Assembly (NCBI GenBank): GCA_029204225.1
Contig: MU832042.1
Location: forward strand, 26,233-90,232
Direction: 5' to 3'
Length of the DNA stretch: 64,000 nt
Origin: Diphasiastrum complanatum
Lineage: Eukaryota; Streptophyta; Lycopodiopsida; Lycopodiales; Lycopodiaceae
Shown here: positions 23,501-33,514 of the stretch, one piece after another
Layout of the letters: every line of letters begins with the position of its first letter
Numbering within the stretch: position 1 is the first letter of the stretch
The notes under the pieces: model-generated
The model's database searches: none
Told to the model about the DNA's origin: nothing
The model's input: the letters and a program-made list of their open reading frames with translations, nothing else
Translations under genes and position numbers: made by a program

Positions 23501-24620
23501 AGCACATAATAATTATATATGTCTCGAGAAACTCCTTATATCCAATGCAACACTCTAAGTACAATGAATATGTAACTTGATAAACAACGAGGTTGTGGTA
23601 TATTAACTATATTACAACGACATTGTCAAAAGTTTCTTGGCATAATGGTAAGCATTTCATTTTCTTATCTTAAGCATTAAATTCTGATTCATAGTGCATG
23701 AGTAAAGATACAACAAAAAAAACATATATGAAATGATTTTGTGAATGCAAATAGATAATCTTTATTTCATTCTTGTTGTTGATGATGATGTTAGTGCATC
23801 ATGTAGTTTGGAACATGTAGGTTGAAAGCCTAATGATCCATGCAAGAAAAAGAGAGGGACTTGAATTTTTTGCTATTTATGACTTGCATAGAGAGGTAGG
23901 TGCATCTTAAGGACAAAGTTCTTGTAATGAAGCCCTTAGAAATGTGGCAAAGCTTTTTGTGCGTACATGCCCTTAAAATTTAAGACATTGACTTAATGTT
24001 GATTTTTGTATAAATTCCATTGACCAACTTGAACACAGTGTTGCTTTTTGCAAGGCAATGCCCACAAAATACCAATGTATCACCAATGGATAAATACACG
24101 TGTGAAATACAGTAGCTTACTGTTTTTGTACAGACAGAAACTTCATTTCATGTTTTGATTGATGTTTGATCAAGATCTATTAGAGTTTGTATCTTATTCA
24201 TAGAGTAGATGTTGATTTTTCTACATTGGCAAGGTTGGTAATTTGTTGTCTTTCTAACCAAAGATCAAAGGGATGTTTTGGATCTTACTTTGAAGCTCGG
24301 ATCCAGTAGAGCTATCATCAACTTATAGCTTGAATCTAATACACATAGATTCTTGCATTGAGGAATCTTTCCATCAAATTTCTTGACATAGTCATCATCA
24401 CACTCTACTTCGATAATACACAGGTGTTTTCAACAACAATATCAAATTGGTAAAAGATACCAAAAGGATGCTTTCTCAATAACTCGAGATGACATACTTA
24501 GAAGAAGCTCATTAGTGTCTCGAGATTCAGATCCATAGAGACAAAAACAAGAAGCTACTCTACTTGACTCAACAGATGTATATCTTCGATTTGCTTTCTA
24601 AATTCGGTTTAATGAATTCC
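20550..24620. other. intergenic DNA 5' of the PPR gene
   Basis: About 4 kb without a supported gene. The PPR promoter should lie at the low-coordinate end of this stretch, but no convincing element can be assigned by eye. TATA-like CTTTATATAGGC occurs on the plus strand near 23217 without an adjacent ORF. Short frames (21379-21603, 22068-22268, 22347-22538, 22842-23057) have no motif. Confidence 0.5.
23445..23551. repeat. 55-bp tandem duplication
   Basis: A block starting GAGCACATAATAATTATATA and containing TCTCGAGAAACTCC is repeated once with a 55-bp period (from 23445 and from 23500). It has only a couple of differences, so it is a fairly recent local duplication. Confidence 0.85.
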
Positions 24621-24917
24621 TATCATGTACTTTTAGTACATTAGTGCTTTTCAAGGCAATATAATATCCATTGTAAGCTTTGTAGGCCCAAAAGGAGCTA
24701 TTAGCCTTAAGAACAAAGCAGTTCCCTCTATAGGCCCTCCAAAGTAATTGATAAGGATAATAGGCCAACAAGGGCCCAATATAGTTTAAATAATACTTAA
24801 CAAGGGCTAACTATCCCTCAAGATAGTTAAGTAAAGTAAAGTGAGAGCATTGTCTATAACTAGGCAAGAGACATGAATTTGTGGATCTTTTGGCTCATTT
24901 GCAAGTGAGAGCTTATA
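24621..24917 (+). repeat. left LTR-like copy
   Basis: It is colinear with 31890-32181 over nearly 300 bp with roughly nine of ten bases equal by eye. Shared stretches include CAAGGCAATATAATATCCAT, TAGGCCCAAAAGGAGCTATT and CAAGATAGTTAAGTA. The presumed first base pair is TA here where the right copy has TG. Homology stops at 24917, so this copy is truncated or the right one extends further. Confidence 0.85.
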
Positions 24918-25230
24918 ATGATCAATATATCGCTTCAAGGCCACACATGACTTTGGCCAGTAACCCAAACAAAATACTCCAAGTGATGTCTGTATTCTTG
25001 ACTTCTTGGCGATTTCAGCTGTGAATTCTTCACAAATTTACCCCACGAATTCTCCTGCGATTACTCTTTGGCACCTACAACTTCCAACCTCCACGAATTC
25101 ATATTCTTTTCCCCCCTGTGATTCAGACTTTACAAATTCACCTTCCACGAATTCAACCCCCCGCCCTCCGTGACTTCTTTCATGATTTCCCCGCGATTCC
25201 TTTTTCTTCCATCCACGATTTCACACACTC
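24918..25230. other. stretch with recurring CACGAATTC/CGATTTC motifs
   Basis: No gene. Between 25020 and 25230 the strings CCACGAATTC, GCGATTAC, CACGAATTC, CGCGATTCC and CCACGATTTC recur every 20-50 bp. The last 25 bp (25206-25230) reappear at 28471-28495 with two differences, on the far side of the inserted gypsy relic. Confidence 0.5.
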
Positions 25231-26011
25231 TGTTGGCGGATTCTGACGAATCCCCAAGATAATCGGATAGAGCAACTCAAGAGCACCTCTCACCTTAGAC
25301 CGAGAAGGTCTCTGAGAAGACGAGACTAACAAAGACTGAGAGACGAGAAATGCTAGTTAGGGATGACAAGCAAGAACTGTGCAAGCCTCATGGTGAATCC
25401 CGAAAGATGGAATGACCATGTAGGAATTAGTATTTCTAGGCAAATGTAATAAATGTAAGTAGATCCCTCTTAAAGAAAGTAGAGTGAGCCACCTTTTGAT
25501 GGTGACCTCTAGGGAAGAGCATTATTCCACTTGTAGTTTGTGAAATGTGGAGATTCCACTAGGATGCCACCTAAGGAGCTCTCTTGCTTATTTAAGAGAC
25601 TCCCTCTTTGTGAAGAGGAGCTTTTTGTGTATTGTATCTACTCCATGCTGAAATGAGAAGAGCCTTCATGAGTTTGGTGCATCCATTGAGCTCCTTGATC
25701 ATGCTTGTTTCTTGAGTGATGCATTCATGATCTTGCCCTTCCCTCCTTTGTGTGTGGTTGTGGATTGTAGAGTGGATTAGATTTGCTGCTTTTCTAGAGT
25801 GGATTAGCTTTCTTTTCTTGTTTATGGATTAATGTAGGAATCAACATTCAAGTAAACTAAACAAGCTAGAAATGTGGTATAAATCTTGCATATCCTCCAA
25901 CATTCTAGTTCTTGATGTTCTTGGGATGTCCAAGAATCAAAAGACTAGTTGGTTTCTTGATTCTTGGACTTCTAAAATGTTGTAGATTAGTTCTTGTTTC
26001 AGCTTTGTGGA

Positions 26012-26915
26012 TTAATGCAAGTGTAGCTCAGTTTTAGTAAAGTGTAGGATCTTATTAAGCAACTCCAACTTAGATTTCCAAAGTTGATCTCGGGTATCCT
26101 CGATCGGCTTCGACTCATGGACAGGAGCACGTGGTGCTCTCCTTTCCCTGGATTCATCAACATCTGATCCTTCATCTTCTTCCTTGATGACATCAGACAT
26201 AGCTAATTTGAGGCTCATATATTCATCATTGGATTCAAGCTCGTGTCTAATCCATTGTGGGAGTCCAACTAGGAACCAGATGATGAGCATCTGTTCGGAG
26301 GGTTGTTCCTGTACTTGACTTTTGAGGCGTTTGAAACGCTCGATATAGTCTCGTACACGTTCATCTTTTGCCATCTTGATGTTACTCAATTTGACAAAAG
26401 GACTCTTGATCAAGCGAAAGTGCTTAAAATGCGTGATAAAGGACTCTTTCAAAATTGACCAGTCTATCTTATCTTCACGATCAAGGTTGAAAAACCAATC
26501 ACGTGCTTTAGCGATCATGTTCATCGAAAACAGTTGGACCATAGCAGCGGGAGATGTTTCGCCATACACATCACATGCATTCTCAAAGATTCGCAAAAAT
26601 CTTTGAGGGTCTGAACTACTGTCAAACTTGGGTAGATCTAACTTGGGTGTACGTCTCTCATGATGAGCACTGTGGGTAGCAAAAACTCCATAAAGGTTGG
26701 TTCTTGCCTGTGAGGGTTCCGCACCATAAAAATGGGGTCGTGCACGTGAGGACTCAGCTCTATCAGGTTCTTGTTCCTCGAATGGGTTTGTGGATGGCTC
26801 TTAGAGTTGGGGCCGCATTCGGTAGAACCTATAACATCTGATTTGTTCAACTGTAGGGGACCTTACCTCATATGGATAATCTTCTGGGATTTCATGATCT
26901 TTTTGTTGGTCCATT
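26012..26915 (-). pseudogene. Ty3/gypsy gag remnant
   Basis: The conserved core (minus strand, 26596-26012) is a Retrotrans_gag domain: AKARDWFFNL, then FKHFRL, then YIERFKRLKSQV, then FLVGLPQWIRHEL. The same reading direction continues upstream to an ATG near 26915 with at least one in-frame stop (near 26802) and a segment PKLDLPKFDSSSDP that is typical just before this domain. No CCHC knuckle or protease follows, so the polyprotein is cut off at about 26012. In intact elements Gag packages the element RNA into virus-like particles in the cytoplasm. Confidence 0.85.
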
Positions 26916-27119
26916 GAGTACTGGTGTGTCTTTTTTTTGTGTTGGGTATGTGTTTCTGGTGTGTTTGGATTTTTTGGTGTTTTTGGTGTTTTTTGGATTG
27001 TTTAAAGGTTTGTAAGGAAGGCAAGGGAAGACTTAGTATGAAACGAGCTTCCTAATGGTATGGGTTTTAACTTTTTGAAATTTGTTTGGTGTCAAATGCA
27101 AAAATGTGGGATGGAAATG

Positions 27120-28400
27120 GAATGCAATGTCGGATGCGAGTTATTGGATGTAGCATTGGAACACAACGTCAGATGCAACATTGGGTTTAAGGTCGTCAAA
27201 TGCAAGATCATTCATGTTGCAGCTTTGTTGTAGTGCAGGTGTGGTGTATTGCGGCGATAATATAGTGCGGGTGCAGTGGCAATGCGATGCTATTGCATTG
27301 GAATGTAGTGCAAGGTCAGACTGTGGTGCAAGGGCAGGCAAAAAACAGTGGATGCGGTGGGAATGTGATCTGTTGCAACAGCTGATGTGGTTGGGGTGCG
27401 GTTGAATACGGTGGCTATGGTGGAAGGCGGTCGCTACGGATCAAGAGTTGATGTGATTTGGATGTGGTGTGGTTGCGAGTGAGTGCGGTCTCTACGGATC
27501 AAGGGTGGAGGCAGTCGGTGTGCAATTTTTTTATTTTTTCACTACGGATCAATGCGAGGTTACGGGTCAAGGGTGGAGGTGGTTTGATTGCGGTCCCTAC
27601 GGTTTACGGTGGAGGTGGTTTGAATGTGGTGAATACGATAGCTGGGGTGCGGTTGTTGGCGATGGCTGCGGCTCAAGGCGATCACTACGGTTCAAGGGCG
27701 GGGGCAGTTGGGGTGCGGTTATTTGCGGTCGGTTTGCGGTGGAATGTGCTGTAGTGCGATTCAAGGGTGAATGTAGGTGGAAGGTAATAGTTTGTGGTGG
27801 AATGCGGTTTAATGCGGTTCAAAGGCGGATGCGGTGGGAGTGTAATCGTAATGGGGCGAGTGTGGACTGCGGCGGTGTGATGCGGTGGGAGTGCAGTCAT
27901 AAGGTGAGGCGAGTGCGGACTGTTGCGGGTATGCCGTGGCAAGGCAGTCGTAAGTTGGGGCGAGTGCGGACTGTTGCGAGTGTGATGGTTCAAAAGTGGA
28001 TGTGGGTGGATGGCGAGTTGTTTGCGGTTGAGGGGCGGTCTGTTGCGGTGCGGATGAATGGAGTTGTAATGTATTTGCGGTTGAATACGATAGTGGGAGG
28101 CGCGTTGCAGCTACGATGGTTGACGGTGGTGCAGTTGGCAGTTCGTGTGGGTGAATACGATAGTTGGGGTGCGGTTGTTTGCGGTCGGTTTGCAGTGGAA
28201 TGTGGTTTAATGCGGTTCAAAGGCGGATGCGAGTGGATGGCGAGCTGTTTGCGGTTGAGTGCATTTAGTTGTAGTTCAAGGGCAATTGGAGTTGGGGTAC
28301 CGGTGAATGCGGTTGTGATGCGGTGGGAGTGCAGGCTGTTGCGGTTGCAAGTGTAGTGGTAAGGCGATGGTATTGTAGTGTAATGCAGTGCCATGGCTGT
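27120..28400. repeat. G-rich, C-poor degenerate repeat array
   Basis: About 1.3 kb of the plus strand is built from variations on TGCGGT, CTACGGATCAAGGGTGGAGG and GAATACGATAGTTGGGGTGC. Some larger blocks are duplicated, for example around 27630 and 28152 (GAATACGATAGCTGGGG / GAATACGATAGTTGGGG), and the run TTTAATGCGGTTCAAAGGCG occurs near 27808 and 28206. The strong excess of G over C keeps several frames open on both strands, including a 295-codon plus frame at 27469-28356, which I do not consider a gene. Confidence 0.75.
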
Positions 28401-28479
28401 CGGAAAGCGGTGATAGATCAAAAGGCGAGTCAAAGGTGTCGCTTGAAAGTTTCGTGGTTCTGTCAACACACTCCCATCC

Positions 28480-28900
28480 ACGATTTCACAAACTCTTCTT
28501 GACATTTATCTAAAAGGAAGCGCTTGAACGTGATTTTTTTCACCATTCTCATTCGATTCAGGAAGTTCCACTGCAAGTTGAACATAGAATCTAGCATACA
28601 TCTCACAAAACGTGGGTTCCATCAGTGCTTTGTCATAAATTTGAGCTATTACTCTAGTCAAAGTGGCTGTAGTTTCAATTTGAACTCCCTTCGCCTGTGC
28701 AAACAGCTTATCGAAGTTCTGTGTAGTCAACTTATTCAAAATAGCTTTGATGAGCCTTTGTTTTAATCCTCATCAGAAATCTCAAAGACTTTATATCTCT
28801 TCTCAGCCTTGTGAATGGCTGGTCGTCCAGGATTTTGTGAGCAAAAACTCTTACTCTTTTGAACAAATGAATTTTGCTGACTTCTAGCGACATTCTCATT
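28480..28900 (-). pseudogene. EIF4G: eIF4G fragment, start of MIF4G domain (captured)
   Basis: The minus strand encodes the beginning of the MIF4G domain of plant translation initiation factor eIF4G, the scaffold that binds eIF4A and eIF3. Clear segments are AILNKLTTQNFDKLFAQ, IYDKALMEPTFCEMYARF and KCQEEF. Just upstream is the short linker with AEKRYKV and EISDED. One stop lies in the linker, and a shift occurs at a run of seven T (28534-28540), after which the FKR..LLDKCQEEF part continues in another frame. The match ends near 28486. Only about 130 residues of a factor that is normally well over 1000 long are present. It is a dead gene fragment, the lowest in coordinate of three captured pieces. 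Confidence 0.9.
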
Positions 28901-28971
28901 GCCTATACTTGAAAAATGAGAGGTGCTTGGTTAGAGATACGCTCTTGCAGAATAGCTAGTAGTTGTTTAGC

Positions 28972-29645
28972 TTATCTTTCTCTTCGAGATATTCCTAGGA
29001 AAATAGGTTCACTCAGATAAGTTGCAAGAACTTCTATCTCTTCCACAACTTCACGAATAATTTCATCAAACATTTCTGCTGCAATCTTTCCATTTACCTC
29101 ATTGTTCATCTTTGACAAACTCCCAGAAGCATCAGATTTGATACCAACTTCATCAGGCTTAGAATGACCACCAAGAAAGACAACATGGCCAGGGAATTCG
29201 CCAACATTAACACTTCGTTGTAATAAAAGATTCCGTGAATCTGCAGTCTCAAAAATTGCTCCATTGCCAAGTGGACTTGCAGTGTGCATGCATCTGGTCA
29301 CATCTTCTTCAACAGGAACAAGAAAATGCTGCCATTCATGCGACAAGTTTGTTCCAACAAATTTCTTGTAATCTGTGAGACCAAGATGAATGCACAAATT
29401 TTGTGGCTTTTCCAAGTCTCCCTCACCATCAATCATATGAAAGCCTTCGTACCTAAACTTAGAGCCATTAATAAAGAAGGTGAAACTGCAAGTTGACAAT
29501 TCCAAATATGCTCAATAGATTCTTCAAGTTTCTTATCAGATGTGGTTCTCTATCATAGGAATTCTTGAAGTCCACCGAAACCTGTGAGCGAGACAAGCCA
29601 GCTGGGCAAGCAAGGAGTAACTTGTATTATCAGTAGCAGCATAAA
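28972..29645 (-). pseudogene. NUDT9: Nudix hydrolase 9-type (NUDT9-like) fragment (captured)
   Basis: From about 29645 downward the minus strand reads YKLLLACPAGLSRSQVSV, then SYDR.PH, then a KFRYEGF segment, then CIHLGLTDYKKFVGTNL, SPLGNGAIFET and VGEFPGHVVF. These match, from memory, the plant Nudix hydrolase 9 family. The Nudix helix is present but altered: REVVEE is followed by IEV where a Gly is expected, and the preceding loop reads FLGGHSKP in place of the usual FPGGH. At least one shift occurs near 29480, and the frame ends at ISRRER before the C-terminal third. About 220 residues run on without an intron, which suggests a processed (cDNA) origin. It is non-functional as it stands. 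Confidence 0.88.
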
Positions 29646-29689
29646 TGATTGCTTGCAAGCAGAAGAAATGCCTAGCCTAGGCGAGCTGC

Positions 29690-30085
29690 TGCCTGATCTA
29701 GCTATTTTCTATACATCCGAAGTTCAATTCTCAAGTTAACAGTTCGAAGTACACTAAGAGCTTTCTCTAGAAATAATCCCATTGCTGACTTCCCTGAGAG
29801 CACCAAGGCATTTGCATGTTGTTTACTGCTTCTAAAACATCTGCAACCTCAGCTCTTGTTGGTGTTGGATATTCGATCATTGACTCCAAAAGTTGAGAAG
29901 CAACTATGAGAGGCTTATCCACCTGTCCGCATAGAGGCATTACCTTATATTGTACAGAAAGAACTTGTTCAAGAGAAATCTGTGCACCAAGATCTCCCCT
30001 GGCTACCATAACTCCATCAAATACCTGAAGAATTTCTTCCAAGGTATTCAGCATCTCAGCACTTTCAATCTTTTCAATCTTAAAT
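29690..30085 (-). pseudogene. plastid-type pyruvate kinase fragment (captured)
   Basis: Read on the minus strand from about 30085: [11 protein letters not shown], then [39 protein letters not shown] and RAEVADV. In another frame after a shift near 29815 come [10 protein letters not shown] and [15 protein letters not shown]. This is part of the TIM-barrel of pyruvate kinase. The [20 protein letters not shown] and VLRTV.LRIE strings fit plastid isoforms better than cytosolic ones. The enzyme makes ATP and pyruvate from PEP. About 130 residues of roughly 550 remain, and a stop follows at about 29700, just before the Nudix fragment begins. It is the third of three same-strand captured pieces. Confidence 0.9.
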
Positions 30086-30269
30086 TGGAAACATCTGCTA
30101 TTTAATTTTTATTTGTTACATTTTCCATTCACAACGACTTTATTTTTTGAGGACTCAGACTTTTAAGTGGGTGGAGAAGAGCAATTTTACCATCCTGTAA
30201 AATACTTTTTGAATAAATTTTAGACGGTGAATTCATAGTCCACAAGTTTCACTAGCTATTAATGATGGA

Positions 30270-31770
30270 TTACCGATATAGTGAAAACATTCAACTTCCA
30301 TCTATTGGCGAAATACAATCTGAAATCGTACGTTACAGCCTTGCATTTGACAGACAACCAATCAATCAGTATTGAAGATTGGTTAATTAAATTGAAAGTC
30401 CACTTTCACATTGCCATTATTCTAAAGAGGATAAAATTTATTTCGCTTCATTGTGCTTTCAAAGACAAGTTCGAGCATGGTGGAATACTCAAGCACATCT
30501 AATCGAAAAACTTTTGAGTAACTTCAAAAGTGCTTGCATTGATAGTTTTACAAGATTCTACGTGAACTCATTTGAATTGCTCAAGCAAACTGGATCTGTA
30601 TATCAATACAATCAACAATTTTTGGCATTGGTTCCAAAGACAAAACTTGAGTATAGAAAGTGCTATAGAAAATGCTTGGACTACTATTTAAATTCTCTTC
30701 AAACTCCTATTAGCAATGTGCTTCAACCAACTATTTCTAAATCCGTTATACAAACCGTATTATGGAGTTATATGATATGATGGATCGTGCACTTGCTCAA
30801 GAAGACTTATCTACAAACCATATCAATGAATGGTGGAAAGTCACTGCTCAACAAAAATCTTATTATTAAAACCAACGATTGTCTGAATACATTAGTCCTA
30901 CCTTTGATGGAAGCATTCACTCCATCAACGCCTCATGGATCCATTAGTCAAGAGCTTCAAGTGGCTTTTGTTGGAGAACCTTACTCCTATGGATTCTCTA
31001 CAATTCAAAAGCCAATATGTAATTCAGGTGCATATTTGGAATGTATGGATGTGAATAATGATTGGAAATATTCTCTTAGTCAACCAACACTCTATAGGAA
31101 GCTGATTTTAAAATATGCCATCAATCTATATCAGTTTCTTTGGAGAGGTTTACATTGCTCAGTGGACTCTAATGTGATCAATCCTTAATTGAGTAATGTC
31201 AACAATGATTGTTCATCAATGGTTATTTGGAACAATCAAAACGTCAAATCCCTATTTCAACTTTGGTATGTATTTTCACTATTTGGGATTGATGCTTCAA
31301 CGATTTATATGGGCAACTGCAAATTTCATATTTCAAGACAAGAGTCCATTTTTGAGGTCAATCAGGTCAAATATTTAAAAACACCTATGAATGAGGTATT
31401 GACCCAATTTGAAGAAATATATTTCGGTCAACAGTATGCCCATAATTATGTTTTATCATACCAAATTTCAATATTCATGCTTCATCAAGTTGGTTAAACA
31501 ACATGGATTTCCAGCTACGGTAGAAGAGCCAGATACAAGACAAAACCAAGAATCCAAAGAAATTGGATAAGCATCCAAATTGTTATGATGTCGAGGAAGT
31601 AGTCAAAAGAGGATATTGCGGTGACACACTTTGTTCATTCCATACAGATTGGTTACACGCAAGCAATATGGTGCTTCATCAAACTCTTCTTCGACCATCA
31701 GTTTTCCTCCATGGGAACAAAGATTACAGTTTGAAGCCAACAAAATAATTTCAATTCGACAGCTTTGGAT
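30270..31770 (+). pseudogene. degenerate LTR-retrotransposon gag/polyprotein relic
   Basis: The first 500 bp, read across two frames, resemble a plant gypsy-type gag: a SIEDWLIKL segment, a VRAWWNTQ-like Trp pair, and ELLKQTGSVYQYNQQFLAL, which is the usual GSV..Y...F motif. Beyond about 30780 many stops and shifts appear. The next 900 bp are only faintly coding and I cannot place a protease, RT or integrase. The end at about 31885 abuts a purine tract and the right LTR, as expected for the 3' end of an LTR element. It may be an internally deleted, non-autonomous copy. Confidence 0.6.
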
Positions 31771-31878
31771 TTATAATGAGGCAATACGTTTTTGACGACA
31801 CATTCTTAATCATGACTACTTAACCAAGGCGATCAAACTGATCAGACAAACGTCTTCATTTTTTAGGACAAAAATATT

Positions 31879-31889
31879 AAGTAGGGGAG
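31879..31889 (+). other. polypurine tract before the right LTR
   Basis: AAGTAGGGGAG stands directly before TGTCATGAAC, the start of the right LTR-like repeat. This is where second-strand DNA synthesis is primed in LTR elements. It fixes the plus-strand direction of the composite element. Confidence 0.75.
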
Positions 31890-32181
31890 TGTCATGAACT
31901 TTTAGTACATCAATGCTTTTCAAGGCAATATAATATCCATTGTAAGCTTTGTAGGCCCAAAAGGAGCTATTAGCCTTAAGAACAAGGCGATTCCCTCTTT
32001 AGGCCCTCCAAAGTCATTAATAAGGATAATAGGCCAACAAGGGCCCAATATAGTTTAAAAACTACTTAACAAGGGATAACTATCCCTCAAGATAGTTAAG
32101 TAAAATGAGAGCGTTGTCTATAACTAGGCAAAAGACATCAATTTGTGAATCTTTTGGCTCATTTGCAAGTGAGAGCTTATA
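31890..32181 (+). repeat. right LTR-like copy
   Basis: It begins TGTCATGAAC after the polypurine tract and is colinear with 24621-24917. Beyond 32181 the two copies no longer agree. This LTR may continue to about 32270, where the palindrome-rich block starts. Confidence 0.85.
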
Positions 32182-32280
32182 GCTTCCTCCTTGTGAATAT
32201 GAGCTATGGGGATTTCCTTTGCTAGGTCTCACACAAGAACAGATATAGCAAATATCCACACACAATACAAAGGAGGACGC

Positions 32281-32760
32281 GTGGGCAAAAATAAAATTTG
32301 CGTGGATATAGTCGTGGATTGGCGTGGATATACGCGTGGATTATCCACGTGTGGATGTTCCACGCAAATGTCTTTTCCAGCAGCAGATTGGCCGGATGTC
32401 ATGAAATTCAAAATGCGTGGATTGTTCACGCGTGGATTATCCACGCCAAGTCCGACTACCGGCAACTGGACAAACCTCCGACACCCGGAGCCGAAAATAA
32501 GAATTCTAATTTTGTGTGGATAATCCACGCCATAATAAAAATAAAATAAAAAAGGCTCGGCTTTTGCGTGGATACTGCATGGATAATTATCCACGCGTGA
32601 TTTATCCACGTGAAATTCGCTTTATCCACGCAAAATCCAGAGTGTTGAGGCCGTGGATACCGCGTGGATAATTTTTTTTTAATATCCACGCGGTATCCAC
32701 GCGAAAAGGTTTCTGGAATTTGTGTGGATTATCCACGTGTGGATAATTCATGCAAATTTT
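32281..32760. repeat. cluster of GCGTGGATAATCCACGC-type palindromes
   Basis: Within 480 bp at least 17 copies of the half-site GTGGAT/ATCCAC occur, many joined head to head as perfect or near-perfect palindromes (for example GCGTGGATTATCCACGC). Two related clusters lie at 34540-34620 and 42995-43370, and the composite GTGGATGTTCCACGC occurs in all three. Dense direct and inverted short motifs near element ends are typical of CACTA subterminal repeats, where the element's own protein binds. That role is inference. Confidence 0.85.
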
Positions 32761-33514
32761 TTTGTCCAAAAAAAAATCATTTGGCACGAACCAAGATGTG
32801 GTTCGCTCCGAAACTAGAGGTGACTTTCTAGTTTTGTGTTTGTGTGTGAGAGAGAAAAGGAGAGTATAAATGGGAGTGAGAATGAGATGAGGATAAATGT
32901 GAGTGAGAAGATTGATAGTGTTTAGGATTTTTAGTTCATTGATGGATGTTAATAGTATGTGTTTTGTGATCATAAGTTTTAAGATCTTTTTTGTTTGTGA
33001 TGTAGGTTTGGATATGAAATTGAGCTTTCATTGAAAGGATTCAAAGATCAAGTGCATGCAAAAGGAAAAGCAAAGATTGCAAAACAATGGAGATACAATA
33101 GTAAAGGTAAATTCACATTTATTTTGATTCATTTGATATTTAGTTGATAACTTAATGTGTTATCTATTTCCATTACTTTCCATTACTTTTTATTGTGCAT
33201 TCTAGCATGCAAATCATGTGCTAAAATAGATACATTGCATTGAATTCATCAATGGATACATTTGCATTGTATAGATGTGCATTAAATAGACTATACATTG
33301 CATTGAATACATCAATAGATGTATTTGCAATCAATAGATGTGCATTCAATAGAGTATACATTTGCATTCATGGATTAAAAATATATGCATTCAAAAATTT
33401 TGCAAGAATGATGTGATGCCAAAACATTATATTGATTGATTTAAAAACAAGTACATTGATGAGAGAATAAATTCTCTCTTCCTACATTGCCTTCTACAAG
33501 GTCTTACATTTAAT
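32761..33514 (+). other. non-coding stretch with one possible exon at 33006-33107
   Basis: An open stretch FGYEIELSLKGFKDQ... is bounded by TTTGTGATGTAG before and AAAG/GTAAATTC after, so it could be a plus-strand exon of about 100 bp. I found no partner exon. From 33180 to 33460 the DNA repeats ACATTGCATTGAAT/GCATTCAATAGA-type phrases several times (TTGCATT, TGTGCATT), a degenerate AT-rich repeat. Confidence 0.35.

Larger units (their letters stand above)
25231..28470 (-). mobile_element. inserted Ty3/gypsy-type relic with TGTTG/CAACA ends
   Basis: The segment starts TGTTGG and ends GTCAACACA, which are LTR-type inverted ends. It carries a minus-strand gypsy gag and a strongly G-rich region and no other polyprotein domain. 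A 25-bp block is directly repeated on its two flanks (25206-25230 and 28471-28495, 23 of 25 equal). That is far longer than the 4-6 bp expected for an LTR element and needs explaining. I saw no LTR pair inside it. A promoter-like CTTATTTAAGAGACTCCC lies near 25585 on the plus strand. Confidence 0.5.
24621..32270 (+). mobile_element. composite LTR element with captured host-gene fragments
   Basis: Two directly repeated LTR-like blocks (24621-24917 and 31890-32181) about 7.3 kb apart enclose four things. From the left these are a GATTC-rich stretch, a gypsy-gag-bearing insert (25231-28470), three antisense host-gene fragments (eIF4G, Nudix hydrolase, pyruvate kinase), and a plus-strand gag-like relic that ends in a purine tract just before the right LTR. 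The order fits an LTR retrotransposon that picked up cellular sequence between its 5' LTR and gag and was later invaded. No PBS was found after the left LTR and the left LTR seems truncated at 24917, so the outer boundaries and TSD are not established. Alternative: fragments of several unrelated elements side by side. Confidence 0.6.

Noticed and set aside
27469-28356. 295-codon plus-strand ORF as a gene
   Set aside because: It lies wholly inside the G-rich degenerate repeat array. Several frames on both strands are open there because of base skew, and the translation is a jumble of Val, Gly, Arg and Cys with no domain.
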